46,712 bases of DNA from Ruminococcus sp. (GCA_017626015.1 JAGAJO010000004.1:1-46712), one strand, 5' to 3'; numbered from the stretch's first letter, positions 32,120 to 40,638 are shown. The notes: generated by a model from the sequence alone, not told the origin. A program made the numbers and translations.

Positions 32120-33220
32120 ATGGAAATAATAAACAAATCAGATAAAAAACTGCTGGAGGAATACGAAGAATTTACCAAGGGCAGCAAATACGGAAACTTC
32201 ATGCAGTCCTTAAAATGGCCGAAGGTCAAGGACAACTGGGGCTGGGATGCCGTTATATCAAGAAATGCGGACGGCAGTATCAGAGGCACCTGTCTGGTGA
32301 TCATAAAGAAGATACCGATTTTCGGCTGCACATTCCTTTACGCTCCTCACGGTCCGGTATGCGACTGGAGCGACAGGGAGGTAATGTCGGATCTGTTCGA
32401 GGGCATAAAGGTGCTGGCAAAGAAATACAAGGCTTATCAGTTCATGTGGGATCCTCCCTTTGAGGAAAGCGAGGAGGAACGCTCGAGGATCATCAAGGAT
32501 ATGGGATTTTCGCATATCGACAATGCGCCCGAGCTTACCACGATACAGGCAAGAAACAACTATATGCTGAGAAACATAGAAGGAAAGACGCCGGACGAGG
32601 TAATGATGACCTTTAAGCCGGATTGGAGAAACAGGATAAGAAAGGCGGGCAGAAAGGGCGTTTACTGCAAGGTGTGCGGTACGGAGGCTCTGGACGATTT
32701 CTATCCGCTTATGGAGGCTACCGGCATAAGAGACGGATTTTCCATAAGGGGCAAGGAATATTTCGTGAAATTCATAAACGGACTGGGTCCCGAGCATTGC
32801 CGTCTTTTTATGTGCTATGTTGAGGAGGACGGCAAACAGATACCTCTTTCGGGTGCGGTAACTACCCAGTATGCCGGCAAGACCTGCTATGTATACGGAG
32901 CATCGGCGAACCACCACAGAAATCTTTATCCTAATTATCTTATGCAGTGGACAATGATAAACTGGGCGATAGAGGGTAAAAACTACATTTACGATTTTCA
33001 GGGCATACCCTTTTACAAGGACGAAACCAACCCTAACTACGGCGTATACAAGTTCAAGAAGGGCTTCAACGGCGAGGTAGTGACCTATGCGGGAGAATAT
33101 TTCTATATATTCAAGCCGTTTATGAAAAAGATAGTGGATCTATGTGAAAAGATCGTAATGGGCATACACGAGAGAAAGCGTCAGAAGCTGCTGAAGGAAA
33201 GAAACAAAGATATGCAGTGA
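32120..33220 (+). CDS. FemA/FemB-type peptidoglycan bridge aminoacyltransferase
   Basis: A 366-residue FemABX-family protein with two GNAT-like domains, which transfer amino acids from aminoacyl-tRNA to the lipid II stem peptide. Family-typical regions are FMQSLKWPKVKDNWGW near the start, FMWDPPFEESEEE near residue 105, NWRNRIRKAGRKGVYC (here DWRNRIRKAGRKGV), and the second-domain GASANHHRNLYPNYLMQWTMINWAI near 260 with YDFQGIPF after it. The start at 32120 follows GGAGAGGA; an earlier in-frame ATG lacks a ribosome site. Amino acid added and position in the bridge are not deducible. It precedes a FliB-like gene. Confidence 0.9.
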   Translation: MEIINKSDKKLLEEYEEFTKGSKYGNFMQSLKWPKVKDNWGWDAVISRNADGSIRGTCLVIIKKIPIFGCTFLYAPHGPVCDWSDREVMSDLFEGIKVLAKKYKAYQFMWDPPFEESEEERSRIIKDMGFSHIDNAPELTTIQARNNYMLRNIEGKTPDEVMMTFKPDWRNRIRKAGRKGVYCKVCGTEALDDFYPLMEATGIRDGFSIRGKEYFVKFINGLGPEHCRLFMCYVEEDGKQIPLSGAVTTQYAGKTCYVYGASANHHRNLYPNYLMQWTMINWAIEGKNYIYDFQGIPFYKDETNPNYGVYKFKKGFNGEVVTYAGEYFYIFKPFMKKIVDLCEKIVMGIHERKRQKLLKERNKDMQ

Positions 33221-33234
33221 CGCTTGGAAAAGGG

Positions 33235-33274
33235 TATAGGCAATACACACAATGGTTGTGCGGTATTGCCTATA
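33235..33274. repeat. 5' hairpin element M8
   Basis: TATAGGCAATACACACAATG at the left and TTGTGCGGTATTGCCTATA at the right form clear inverted ends flanked by TATA. It is 40 bp long, lies 34 nt upstream of the start codon at 33308 and fills most of the gap after the FemAB gene. Confidence 0.7.
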
Positions 33275-33307
33275 AACATTGATCGGCTTTTTAAGGAGAT
33301 AACAGCT

Positions 33308-34426
33308 ATGAGACTTTACTGTCCGGATATTTTTGAACAGTTCAGATGCACAGGCTCCGACTGCTCGGACAACTGCTGCAAAACAGGCTGGGATATTGAG
33401 ATAGACGATAAAACTCTGGAATTTTACCGATCGCTGGACAGCGGACTTGGCAGACGGCTCGTTTCAAATATTTACGAGGAGGACGGCTGTCACTATATGG
33501 GGCAGGACGGCGGCTGTCCGTTTATGAACGAAAAGGGGCTTTGCTCCGTCCAGCTTGAATACGGCGAGGAGCATATCTCGGAGATATGCAGAGAGCATCC
33601 CAGATTTTACGAATGGTTCGGAAATTACAAGGAAGCAGGCGTAGGTCTGAGCTGCGAGGAGGTGTGCAGGCTTCTGGCATACCACCCGAAGCCTGTTATT
33701 TTTACCGAAAGGGAGATCGACGAGGAAGAGGACAGTCTGGGATATAACAAGGAGCTTTTTCCGTATATCAAAAAGCTCCGTGATATTTTTATTTCCATAT
33801 TGCAGAACAGGGGCTACAGCGTTCTGCACAGGTCAGGCATACTTCTCTATGCGGCGCAGGACGTTCAGGACGCAGTAGACAACGGTGATGTTGGCAGGCT
33901 CAAGCACATCTGCGGACTTCTTTCCGTCGAGGGATTTCTTATGGAGATAATAAACGAAGCCGGATCGTCGGAGGACAAGGCAAGTGTCTACAAAAAGCTG
34001 GCGGAATTTTTCATCGGTCTCGACTACATCAATACGGGACTAAGAGATAAATTTCAGGAAATTCATGACAGTGCGGAGGATATCGCCGCAAAAGAAAAGC
34101 TGTTTGACAAGCTATACGGAGAGAGCTGCTTTGAGCTTGAGCATATTGCGGTCTACTTTATTTACCGCTATCTTCTCAAAGCTGCGAGAGATTCCGACGT
34201 TACGGTAAGGGTCTATGCTGCGATAACGGCGGCGGCTGTCATAAGACTTCTTTTTGTAAATGAGCTCGTCCGCATCGGGCGGATACCCTCAAAGGAAGAA
34301 CGCTGGGGACTTATCAAGGATTTTTCCAAGGAGATAGAATATTCTCCCGACAATATGGACAGACTGTACGATGAGATACTTTCGGACAGAATAGACTTTA
34401 AGGCTCTTGAGAGCATACTGTTTTAG
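33308..34426 (+). CDS. FliB-like (flagellin lysine-N-methylase family) protein
   Basis: A 372-residue protein resembling FliB, whose Salmonella member methylates flagellin lysines. The N-terminal cysteine cluster (RCTGSDCSDNCCKTGWDIEID, then CPFMNEKGLCSVQ and EICREHPRFYEWF) is the metal-binding CxxxCxxxCC part found in the PF03692 family. The rest is helical with no clear motif. The start at 33308 has AAGGAG nine bases ahead; the longer ORF start is inside element M8. There are no flagellar genes in the window, so the substrate may be another protein. It may be co-transcribed with the FemAB gene, 87 nt upstream. Confidence 0.8.
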   Translation: MRLYCPDIFEQFRCTGSDCSDNCCKTGWDIEIDDKTLEFYRSLDSGLGRRLVSNIYEEDGCHYMGQDGGCPFMNEKGLCSVQLEYGEEHISEICREHPRFYEWFGNYKEAGVGLSCEEVCRLLAYHPKPVIFTEREIDEEEDSLGYNKELFPYIKKLRDIFISILQNRGYSVLHRSGILLYAAQDVQDAVDNGDVGRLKHICGLLSVEGFLMEIINEAGSSEDKASVYKKLAEFFIGLDYINTGLRDKFQEIHDSAEDIAAKEKLFDKLYGESCFELEHIAVYFIYRYLLKAARDSDVTVRVYAAITAAAVIRLLFVNELVRIGRIPSKEERWGLIKDFSKEIEYSPDNMDRLYDEILSDRIDFKALESILF

Positions 34427-34437
34427 GAGACGGGGAC

Positions 34438-34653
34438 ATGGGATTATTCACTAAAAAGGTCATAAAAAAGATCCCGCCGGAATGCGAGGGAATGGAGATA
34501 AGGATCCAGTCCTCGACCTGTACGGGAGAAAAGACTATCGGTTTTTACAGCCGCAGTACGAGAGAGCTTATGTACACAGAGCTTGTAAGGGATCAGTCGG
34601 ACATTGACGGCTTCTATGAAAAATACGGCATAGCAAAGCCGGAAAAGAAATAA
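34438..34653 (+). CDS. Hypothetical small protein
   Basis: A 71-residue unrecognised protein, basic at the N-terminus (MGLFTKKVIKKIPPECEGMEIR) with SSTCTGEKTIGFYSRSTRELMY in the middle and an acidic then basic end. It has no membrane segment. GGAGACGGGG precedes the start, and the gene lies 11 nt after the FliB-like gene and 13 nt before the EamA gene, so it belongs to the same tight cluster. It may be a small cytoplasmic partner of a neighbour; this is inference. Confidence 0.65.
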   Translation: MGLFTKKVIKKIPPECEGMEIRIQSSTCTGEKTIGFYSRSTRELMYTELVRDQSDIDGFYEKYGIAKPEKK

Positions 34654-34666
34654 AGGGATGAAAAAA

Positions 34667-35080
34667 ATGTGGTTCGTATTTGCGCTGCTGTCGGCGGTAT
34701 TTGCTGCGCTGACCTCTATTCTTGCAAAGGTGGGGATAGACGGAGTGAACTCAAACCTGGCAACTGCACTGAGAACTGCCGTGGTGCTGGCGATGTCATG
34801 GGCAATGGTATTTATCACCGGCGCACAGAGCGGTATAACGGATATCAGCAGGAAAAGCTGGATATTCATAATTTTGTCGGGACTTGCCACAGGCGCATCA
34901 TGGCTTTGCTACTACAAGGCGCTCCAGGACGGAGAGGTCTCAAAGGTCGTGCCGATCGACAAGCTGAGCGTCGTTATAACCCTTGTGCTTGCCTTTGTTT
35001 TTTTACATGAGCAGTTTACGCTCAAAACAGCGGCAGGCGCTTTGCTTATCACTGCCGGAACGCTTATTATAGCGCTGTGA
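34667..35080 (+). CDS. Half-size EamA/DMT family transporter
   Basis: A 137-residue drug/metabolite transporter with four or five membrane segments, one EamA repeat instead of the usual two. Diagnostic stretches are MWFVFALLSAVFAALTSILAKVGI at the start, WLCYYKALQDGEVSKVVPIDKLSVVITLVLAFVF and a last segment LITAGTLIIAL. Small proteins of this kind are thought to work as dimers. ATG 34667 is preferred because AAGGG lies at the right distance; the in-frame ATG at 34658 is too close. It is convergent with azlD, seven bases away. Substrate unknown. Confidence 0.88.
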   Translation: MWFVFALLSAVFAALTSILAKVGIDGVNSNLATALRTAVVLAMSWAMVFITGAQSGITDISRKSWIFIILSGLATGASWLCYYKALQDGEVSKVVPIDKLSVVITLVLAFVFLHEQFTLKTAAGALLITAGTLIIAL

Positions 35081-35087
35081 AGCATTA

Positions 35088-35387
35088 TCACACGAACAGA
35101 CCTGCCGCAAAAGCCGCAGCGGCAGCCGCAAGGGCAACTACGATAAGTGGCATATTAAAGTACGCAAGCACAACGGCAGCCGCAGTTCCGACGGCGGCGG
35201 TAACGACGCTTCCTGTGCTGTAAAAAATAGCAGGCACGGTCATTGCCGCAAGCACGGCATAGGGAATATAGTAAAGAAAGCTGCTCACAAAGCGGCTTTT
35301 TATTTTTTGGGAGAATACGGTAAAGGGGATAGCCCGCACAAGGTAGGTGACCGAAGCCATTACCGCTATGTATAACGCAGTTTTCAA
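35088..35387 (-). CDS. azlD: AzlD family branched-chain amino acid exporter subunit
   Basis: A 99-residue membrane protein with about four segments, the small partner of AzlC. Typical stretches are YLVRAIPFTVFSQKIKSRFVSSFLYYIPYAVLAAMTVPAIFY. AzlCD exports branched-chain amino acids or their analogues such as azaleucine in Bacillus; here the substrate is family inference. The gene overlaps azlC by four bases (35384-35387), so translation is coupled. Confidence 0.92.
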   Translation of the reverse strand: MKTALYIAVMASVTYLVRAIPFTVFSQKIKSRFVSSFLYYIPYAVLAAMTVPAIFYSTGSVVTAAVGTAAAVVLAYFNMPLIVVALAAAAAAFAAGLFV

Positions 35388-36103
35388 CTTTGCGGGACCT
35401 CCTCTTTATCCGTTTCACCGGTATCGGCGGGGAACAGCAAGGCTCCCAGAGCGGCTGCGGCTGCGGCGCTGATTATTACCGCAAAGCCTCCCGATACTAC
35501 AGTGATAAGATATCTGAAGATCAGGCTTATCCCAGCCGCAATTACCGTCACTGAAAGCACGGCACGGCTTTTTCTTGCAGGCGGAATTATGATCGCAAGA
35601 AACATTCCGTAAAGGACTATCCCCATGGCGTCGGTAAGCTCCGCAGGAAGCAGCTGACCCGCAGAAGCTCCTATTATCGTTCCTGCCGTCCAGCCGAGAA
35701 ACGACACCGATATAATCCCATACATATAAGAAGCCCTGAGCCTTCCGGGCTGAGCTGAGGCTACGGCAAAGATCTCATCGGTTATGCCGTAGGCGGCGGC
35801 AAGACGCTTTCCGAGAGTAAAGGAACCGTCTGTTTTCTGGGACAGAGAAATTGCCATAAGGGCATATCGGATATTTATAACAAGCTGTGTAAGCGCCATT
35901 TCGGTAAGACTTCCCCCTGCGGAAATTATCGCCACTCCAGCAGCCTGTCCTGCGGAGGTAAGGTTGGTTATAGATATGACGGCGGCGGAAAGTATGGAAA
36001 GCCCGGATTTTACGGCAAGAATGCCGAAGCCGAAGGACACCGACAGGTACCCCAGGGCAATAGGTATGCCGTGGGACATTCCCTTTAAAAACTGCGATCT
36101 CAT
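35384..36103 (-). CDS. azlC: AzlC family branched-chain amino acid exporter subunit
   Basis: A 239-residue membrane protein with about seven segments, the large subunit of the AzlCD exporter. Family-typical parts are FLKGMSHGIPIALGYLSVSFGFGILAVKSGLSILSA near the N-terminus and the SLTNLTSAGQAAGV-like stretch (here SITNLTSAGQAAGVAII). A promoter at 36138-36166 precedes it. The gene is not near ilvB within an operon, but both relate to branched-chain amino acids. Confidence 0.94.
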   Translation of the reverse strand: MRSQFLKGMSHGIPIALGYLSVSFGFGILAVKSGLSILSAAVISITNLTSAGQAAGVAIISAGGSLTEMALTQLVINIRYALMAISLSQKTDGSFTLGKRLAAAYGITDEIFAVASAQPGRLRASYMYGIISVSFLGWTAGTIIGASAGQLLPAELTDAMGIVLYGMFLAIIIPPARKSRAVLSVTVIAAGISLIFRYLITVVSGGFAVIISAAAAAALGALLFPADTGETDKEEVPQS

Positions 36104-36137
36104 TTAAATTTTTCCTTTCACGTTTTTTCCGCCTTAT

Positions 36138-36166
36138 ATAATAACACATTCCTTGAAATTTTGCAA
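36138..36166 (-). promoter_or_regulatory. Promoter of azlC-azlD
   Basis: On the reverse strand TTGCAA (36166-36161), 17 nt, TATTAT (36143-36138). Confidence 0.65.
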
Positions 36167-36206
36167 GCGGACAGTCCGCCGTTTCTACGGAGATACATTA
36201 TTAAGA

Positions 36207-36240
36207 CGTCCTTTCCCTGCCGTACTTTGGGGAAAGGACG
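36207..36240. repeat. Pyrimidine-type intergenic hairpin (copy 4)
   Basis: CGTCCTTTCCC (36207-36217) pairs perfectly with GGGAAAGGACG (36230-36240); the loop contains GCCGTACTTTG. CGGAGATACA occurs just before and TGTATACAGAATTTTTT just after, as at the copy near 17823. It lies between GH43 and azlC. Confidence 0.65.
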
Positions 36241-36298
36241 CCGGATGTATACAGAATTTTTTGCGGATCAATCTACACGCCGCCATTTAATGCACGGA

Positions 36299-37774
36299 TC
36301 ATTTATATTCGCAGCGGAAATTTTCAAAGACTGCGCTGCCCTCTCCGACGGCGTAAAGTCCCATGACCACACCTGTGAAGCCTCCCGCAACCTCGCTGGA
36401 CAGGTATTTCGTGCTTCCGCTGCCGAGATAGGTCTCATTATCCCCGTCCTTTACATAGAAATTATAGCAGTAATTGCTGCCCCGTACAATAAGACTGACT
36501 TTATCAGATGATACAGGTACAGCCGCCTGCAAATGCCTTATCGTACCTATATTGAGCCTGCACACCGCCTCGAAGCCGCTTTCGTTTTTTCTTACTGCGG
36601 CTTCATAATGCTCGGTCTCACACATATACATGGTAACTCCTCCCTCGCAGCCGTAAGTAGTCACGTCAACGGAAAGCTCAAAGTTAAAATCACGCTGTCT
36701 TATACCGATAAATGTAGGCGAATCGGTATCGTCAAGAGTTACTTCGCTGCCCTTAAGGGTGTACTTATTTCTTTCAAGAAGATAATTTTCCGTTTCAGGG
36801 TGACGGATAAAGCACCAGTCCACGGAGCTTTCGGTATTCTCAAAGGTATAAAGCTTCTTTTCGTGCTGAACAAGATCTCCCTCAAGCTCGTATACCTCGT
36901 CGGCAGTGCCGTCTTTGCCCGCTGTGAACCAACCGTCCTCAGAAAAGCTGACGGGAATGAGAAAGACCTCTCTGCCAAGATTGTGATAGGGCTGCCAGAT
37001 ATGTATCTGCCTGAAGCCGAGACACAGAATATGCCAGCCGCCGTTTTTGTCCCGGATAAGATCTCCGTGGCCTATGCCCTGTATAATGTACGGAGCCTTA
37101 TTGCGGTTTGTAAGAACAGGATTATCCGGATAACCCTCAAACTCCCCCCAGACGCTTTTTCCTCTGGCGCAGGTTATCATATGTCCGTACTCGGTGCCGC
37201 CCTCCGCCGCCATAAGATAGTAATAATCCCCGATCTTATAAAGGTGCGGACTTTCAAGATAACGTCCGCCTGAGCCTTGCCATATGCATCTGCTCGGCGA
37301 GAGCTTTTCACCCGTTTCAATATCTATCTCGCACTGTACGACTCCTCCCCTGCCCTCGTCGTCCGAGCCGTTGGACATAAAATAGCATCTGCCGTTTTCA
37401 AAGAACAGCGACGGATCTATCCCGCCCTGATCGACGTAAACAGGATCTGACCATTCTCCATGGATATCGTCGGTGTAAACATAAAAATTCTGATGAGTGG
37501 TATCGTTGGTGGTGACCATATAAAATCTTCCGCCGTTATAGCGGATAGTAGGCGCAAAAACTCCTCCGGAGCTGTTTATCTTTTCAAGCATGACCTGATT
37601 TTTTCTTGTAAGGACGTGTCCTATCTGAGTCCAGTTCACAAGGTCGTCGCTTTCAAAAAGCGGCACTCCCGGGAAATACTGAAAAGAACTGCATACCATA
37701 TAGAATTTACCCTCCGCAAAGCACACGCTGGGATCCGGGTAAAAACCCTTAAGTACGGGATTTGTATATTTCAT
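36299..37774 (-). CDS. GH43 family glycoside hydrolase
   Basis: A 491-residue GH43 enzyme, a five-blade beta-propeller acting as beta-xylosidase or alpha-L-arabinofuranosidase. The catalytic triad is readable: Asp14 in FYPDPSVC (base), Asp120 in GGIDPSLFF (pKa modulator) and Glu174 in YLESPHLYK (acid). IQGIGHGDLIRD carries the usual histidine region. After about residue 320 comes a beta-sandwich domain (GH43_C2 type, ending in FRCEYK). No signal peptide is present, so it should work on imported arabinoxylo-oligosaccharides. It is the last gene of the araB-araD unit. Subfamily cannot be settled without comparison. Confidence 0.93.
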   Translation of the reverse strand: MKYTNPVLKGFYPDPSVCFAEGKFYMVCSSFQYFPGVPLFESDDLVNWTQIGHVLTRKNQVMLEKINSSGGVFAPTIRYNGGRFYMVTTNDTTHQNFYVYTDDIHGEWSDPVYVDQGGIDPSLFFENGRCYFMSNGSDDEGRGGVVQCEIDIETGEKLSPSRCIWQGSGGRYLESPHLYKIGDYYYLMAAEGGTEYGHMITCARGKSVWGEFEGYPDNPVLTNRNKAPYIIQGIGHGDLIRDKNGGWHILCLGFRQIHIWQPYHNLGREVFLIPVSFSEDGWFTAGKDGTADEVYELEGDLVQHEKKLYTFENTESSVDWCFIRHPETENYLLERNKYTLKGSEVTLDDTDSPTFIGIRQRDFNFELSVDVTTYGCEGGVTMYMCETEHYEAAVRKNESGFEAVCRLNIGTIRHLQAAVPVSSDKVSLIVRGSNYCYNFYVKDGDNETYLGSGSTKYLSSEVAGGFTGVVMGLYAVGEGSAVFENFRCEYK

Positions 37775-37805
37775 AGCTTTTTCCTTTCCGCTTATCGGCA
37801 GTACG

Positions 37806-38189
37806 TCAATAGGGGTATTCCGGCATAAGCTCCTCCAGCCGTTTCACTCTCCCCGATCTGTCAAGCATTATCTGAATATTTCTTCCGTTTTTCAACTGCA
37901 TCATAAATTCACGGCAGGCTCCGCAGGGCGGCATGACCTCTCCGTCCCGGTAAACGGCGACCACCCTTTCAGCTTCGTCCTCTCCGCAGCTTATCATTGA
38001 GGACAAGGCGTTTCTTTCGGCGCACATTCCCAGCGAACAGTTTGTATCTATGCATATGCCTGTATATATATTACCTTTTGCGGTCAGAACAGCTGCGCCG
38101 ACGCTTCCCGCATAAATACTGCCGGATATCTCTCTGGGATCTATAACGTTAAATGCCTCCCGATATAATTTCTCCCAAATGCCGTCCAT
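37806..38189 (-). CDS. cdd: Cytidine deaminase-like protein
   Basis: A 127-residue zinc-dependent deaminase. The zinc and proton-shuttle residues are readable in CAERNA (Cys56, Glu58) and PCGACRE (Cys89, Cys92). The N-terminal YAGSVGAAVLTAKGNIYTG matches the family. It is similar in size to cytidine deaminase and blasticidin-S-type deaminases, so the substrate is not certain. It sits between araD (23 nt) and GH43 (31 nt) on the same strand, probably in the same transcript, which is unusual for this gene. Confidence 0.9.
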   Translation of the reverse strand: MDGIWEKLYREAFNVIDPREISGSIYAGSVGAAVLTAKGNIYTGICIDTNCSLGMCAERNALSSMISCGEDEAERVVAVYRDGEVMPPCGACREFMMQLKNGRNIQIMLDRSGRVKRLEELMPEYPY

Positions 38190-38212
38190 GTTTTCCTCCT
38201 TTACAGCAAAGC

Positions 38213-38908
38213 TTACTTCCCCTGACCGTAATAAGCGTTTGCACCGTGTTTTCTGAAATAGTGCTTGTCCAGAAGCTCCTGCTGCATTCTTCCCGCCCGT
38301 GGGTTTATGCTAACAGCGTGGTAATTCATAAATGCGATCTCCTCCAGAACCACCGCATTGTGTACGGCATTGGCGGCGTCCGTTCCCCACGCAAAGGGAC
38401 CGTGACTTTTCACAAGCACCGCAGGGATATCCATAGGATCAGATCCGCCGAAGGCTTCGATTATCACCTTTCCGGTTTCCTTTTCATACTCCCCGCCTAT
38501 CTCCTCGGTTGTCATCTCTCTGGTGCAGGGGATCTCGCCGTAGAAATAATCGCCGTGGGTAGTTCCCATAGGCGCAAGTCCCACACCTGCCTGGGCAAAA
38601 GAGGTCGCCCAGCGGCTATGGGTGTGGACTATACCCCCTATATTCTCAAAGGCTCTGTACAGCTCAAGGTGAGTGGGCGTATCGCTGGAGGGCTTATATC
38701 TGCCCTCGACTATTCTTCCGGTAGCAAGCTCCACCACCGACATATCTTCAGGAGTCATTGAACCGTATTCCACACCTGACGGCTTTATTACCACCATTCC
38801 GCTTTCCCTGTCCACAGCAGAAACGTTTCCCCATGTAAAAGTGACCAGTCCGTATTCCGGCAGCATCATATTTGCCTCAAGGACCTCCTGTTTCAGCTTT
38901 TCAAGCAT
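38213..38908 (-). CDS. araD: L-ribulose-5-phosphate 4-epimerase
   Basis: A 231-residue class II aldolase-like epimerase that converts L-ribulose-5-phosphate to D-xylulose-5-phosphate. The zinc ligands are in [13 protein letters not shown] (HxH-type site at about residues 96-98) with a third histidine near residue 170 in [19 protein letters not shown] and KPSGVEY near residues 27-45 bind phosphate. It follows araB by 12 nt. It leads the pentose into the pentose phosphate pathway together with the kinase. Confidence 0.95.
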   Translation of the reverse strand: MLEKLKQEVLEANMMLPEYGLVTFTWGNVSAVDRESGMVVIKPSGVEYGSMTPEDMSVVELATGRIVEGRYKPSSDTPTHLELYRAFENIGGIVHTHSRWATSFAQAGVGLAPMGTTHGDYFYGEIPCTREMTTEEIGGEYEKETGKVIIEAFGGSDPMDIPAVLVKSHGPFAWGTDAANAVHNAVVLEEIAFMNYHAVSINPRAGRMQQELLDKHYFRKHGANAYYGQGK

Positions 38909-38920
38909 TATGTATCCTCC

Positions 38921-40504
38921 TCACAGCTGTGCCGCACATTTCTGCACAGCAAGTCCGTTTTTGTATTCCGTAATAAATCTGCTGAAATCCTCGGCTCCTG
39001 CCGCATCGGGGGAAAGCGTCCTGCTCTCCATTCCCGAGAACACCTTTCTGTCCAGAAATTCGGACAGTGTTAAATTTTCTCCGCAGACTGAATATGCAGC
39101 AAGCAGCGCCATTCCCCATGCTCCCCCTTCGCCGGCTGTTTTCATCACCGAAACGTCGGCGTTCAGTCCGTCCGCAAGGATCTGCTGGGCGGCGTTTTTC
39201 ACCTTAAAAAGTCCGCCGTGACCTGTAAATTTATCCGCACGGGCATTTTCCTTTTCAAAAAGTATGTCCATGCCTATCTTCAGTGAAGCCATTGACGAAT
39301 AAAGCTGCGCCCTGAAAAATTCCCCGAGACCAAAGGCTCTGTCGCCGTTTCGCATATACATCGGTCTGCCCTTTTCAAGTCCCATGACAGGCTCGCCGGA
39401 AATATAATTATAGCACACAAGACCCGGCTTTTCCAGATACGACTTCATAGCGTTGGTATACAAGATCTCATACAGCGAGGAGGTATCTATGGGATCTCCT
39501 ATAAGGGCGGCAAATTCTCCGAAAAGACCTACCCACCTGTCCAGCTCTCCGCAGCAGTTGTTGCAGTGTACCATAGCTACCGGCGCACCGTCCGGGGTCG
39601 TCACAATGTCTATCTCGGGGTAATAGCCGCTCATAGGCTTTTCAAGCACCAGCATGGCAAAAATTGAGGTGCCTGCGGAAACGTTGCCTGTGCGGGGCAG
39701 GACGCTGTTTGTCGCCGTCATTCCCGTACCTGCGTCTCCCTCGGGAGGACATACCGGAACGCCTGCTTTCAGATATCCTGTCGGATCGAGGAACGCTGCG
39801 CCCTCATCGGTCAGAACGGCTCCCTTGTATCCTGCAAGCCTTACCGCAGGAAAAATATCCGAGATCTTACGGTCAAAGCCGTATTCGGACAGCCTTTGAT
39901 CCGCAAGGCTTAAATACTCCTTATTGTAATCCGTGCCGTCAACGGGAAACATTCCCGAAGCCTCGCCTATGCCTGCCTCCTTCCTGCCGGTGAGGAGGAA
40001 ATGGATATACACTGCAAGAGTGGTAACGCTGTGGATATCTCTTATATGCTCCTCCTTATCCATAACAGCCTGATAAAGATGCGAAATGCTCCAGCGCTGG
40101 GGAATATTGAATTTTAAAAGCTCCGTAAGCTCCGAAGCTGCTTTTCCTGTAGTTGTATTCCTCCATGTGCGAAATGGCGTGAGCAGAGCTCCGTCACTGT
40201 CAAACGCCATATACCCGTGCATCATTGCGGAAACGCCCATTGCTCCCAAGGTGGTAATCCGCATTTCATACTTTTCCATTACGTCACGAGCCAGATCTGC
40301 GTAGCACAACTGCACTCCCCTGTGGATATCCTCCTGTGAGTACGTCCAGTAACCGTCCTCATAGCGGTTTTCCCAGCTGTGAGAGCCTGAAGCTATCGGC
40401 GCAAAGGTGTCGTCGATAAGCACAGCCTTGATCCTTGTTGACCCCAGCTCGATACCGAGATATGTTAAGCCCGCCGCAATTTTTTCTTTTACCGTCATTT
40501 TCAT
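38921..40504 (-). CDS. araB: L-ribulokinase-like FGGY kinase
   Basis: A 527-residue FGGY-family sugar kinase, read as ribulokinase because araD follows. The N-terminal GIELGSTRIKAVLIDD is the ATPase fold phosphate loop. MHGYMAFDSDGALLTPFRTWRN lies near residue 90, and PEGDAGTGMTATNSV near residue 260 contains the catalytic aspartate region. GHGGLFKVKNAAQQILADGL near 420 matches the C-terminal lobe. It is slightly shorter than Bacillus AraB. It leads the araB-araD-cdd-GH43 unit from a promoter at 40541-40569, opposite the AraC gene. A different pentulose as substrate cannot be excluded. Confidence 0.92.
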   Translation of the reverse strand: MKMTVKEKIAAGLTYLGIELGSTRIKAVLIDDTFAPIASGSHSWENRYEDGYWTYSQEDIHRGVQLCYADLARDVMEKYEMRITTLGAMGVSAMMHGYMAFDSDGALLTPFRTWRNTTTGKAASELTELLKFNIPQRWSISHLYQAVMDKEEHIRDIHSVTTLAVYIHFLLTGRKEAGIGEASGMFPVDGTDYNKEYLSLADQRLSEYGFDRKISDIFPAVRLAGYKGAVLTDEGAAFLDPTGYLKAGVPVCPPEGDAGTGMTATNSVLPRTGNVSAGTSIFAMLVLEKPMSGYYPEIDIVTTPDGAPVAMVHCNNCCGELDRWVGLFGEFAALIGDPIDTSSLYEILYTNAMKSYLEKPGLVCYNYISGEPVMGLEKGRPMYMRNGDRAFGLGEFFRAQLYSSMASLKIGMDILFEKENARADKFTGHGGLFKVKNAAQQILADGLNADVSVMKTAGEGGAWGMALLAAYSVCGENLTLSEFLDRKVFSGMESRTLSPDAAGAEDFSRFITEYKNGLAVQKCAAQL

Positions 40505-40540
40505 CCGCCCCCTGATATTTAAAATATGATCTCTGAAATC

Positions 40541-40569
40541 ATTATATCGCTAACCGGACTTTTTTTCAA
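40541..40569 (-). promoter_or_regulatory. Promoter of araB-araD-cdd-GH43
   Basis: On the reverse strand TTGAAA (40569-40564), 17 nt, TATAAT (40546-40541). It is back to back with the AraC promoter at 40589-40617, leaving 20 nt between them, so one bound regulator could affect both. Confidence 0.8.
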
Positions 40570-40588
40570 GATTTTTATTTATCTGATA

Positions 40589-40617
40589 TGGACATTTATT
40601 ATCCTTTATGCTATAAT
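40589..40617 (+). promoter_or_regulatory. Promoter of the AraC-type regulator gene
   Basis: TGGACA (40589-40594), 17 nt, TATAAT (40612-40617), with the GGGAGG ribosome site 10 nt further on. Confidence 0.75.
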
Positions 40618-40638
40618 TTATTCAGGGAGGCAGATAAA

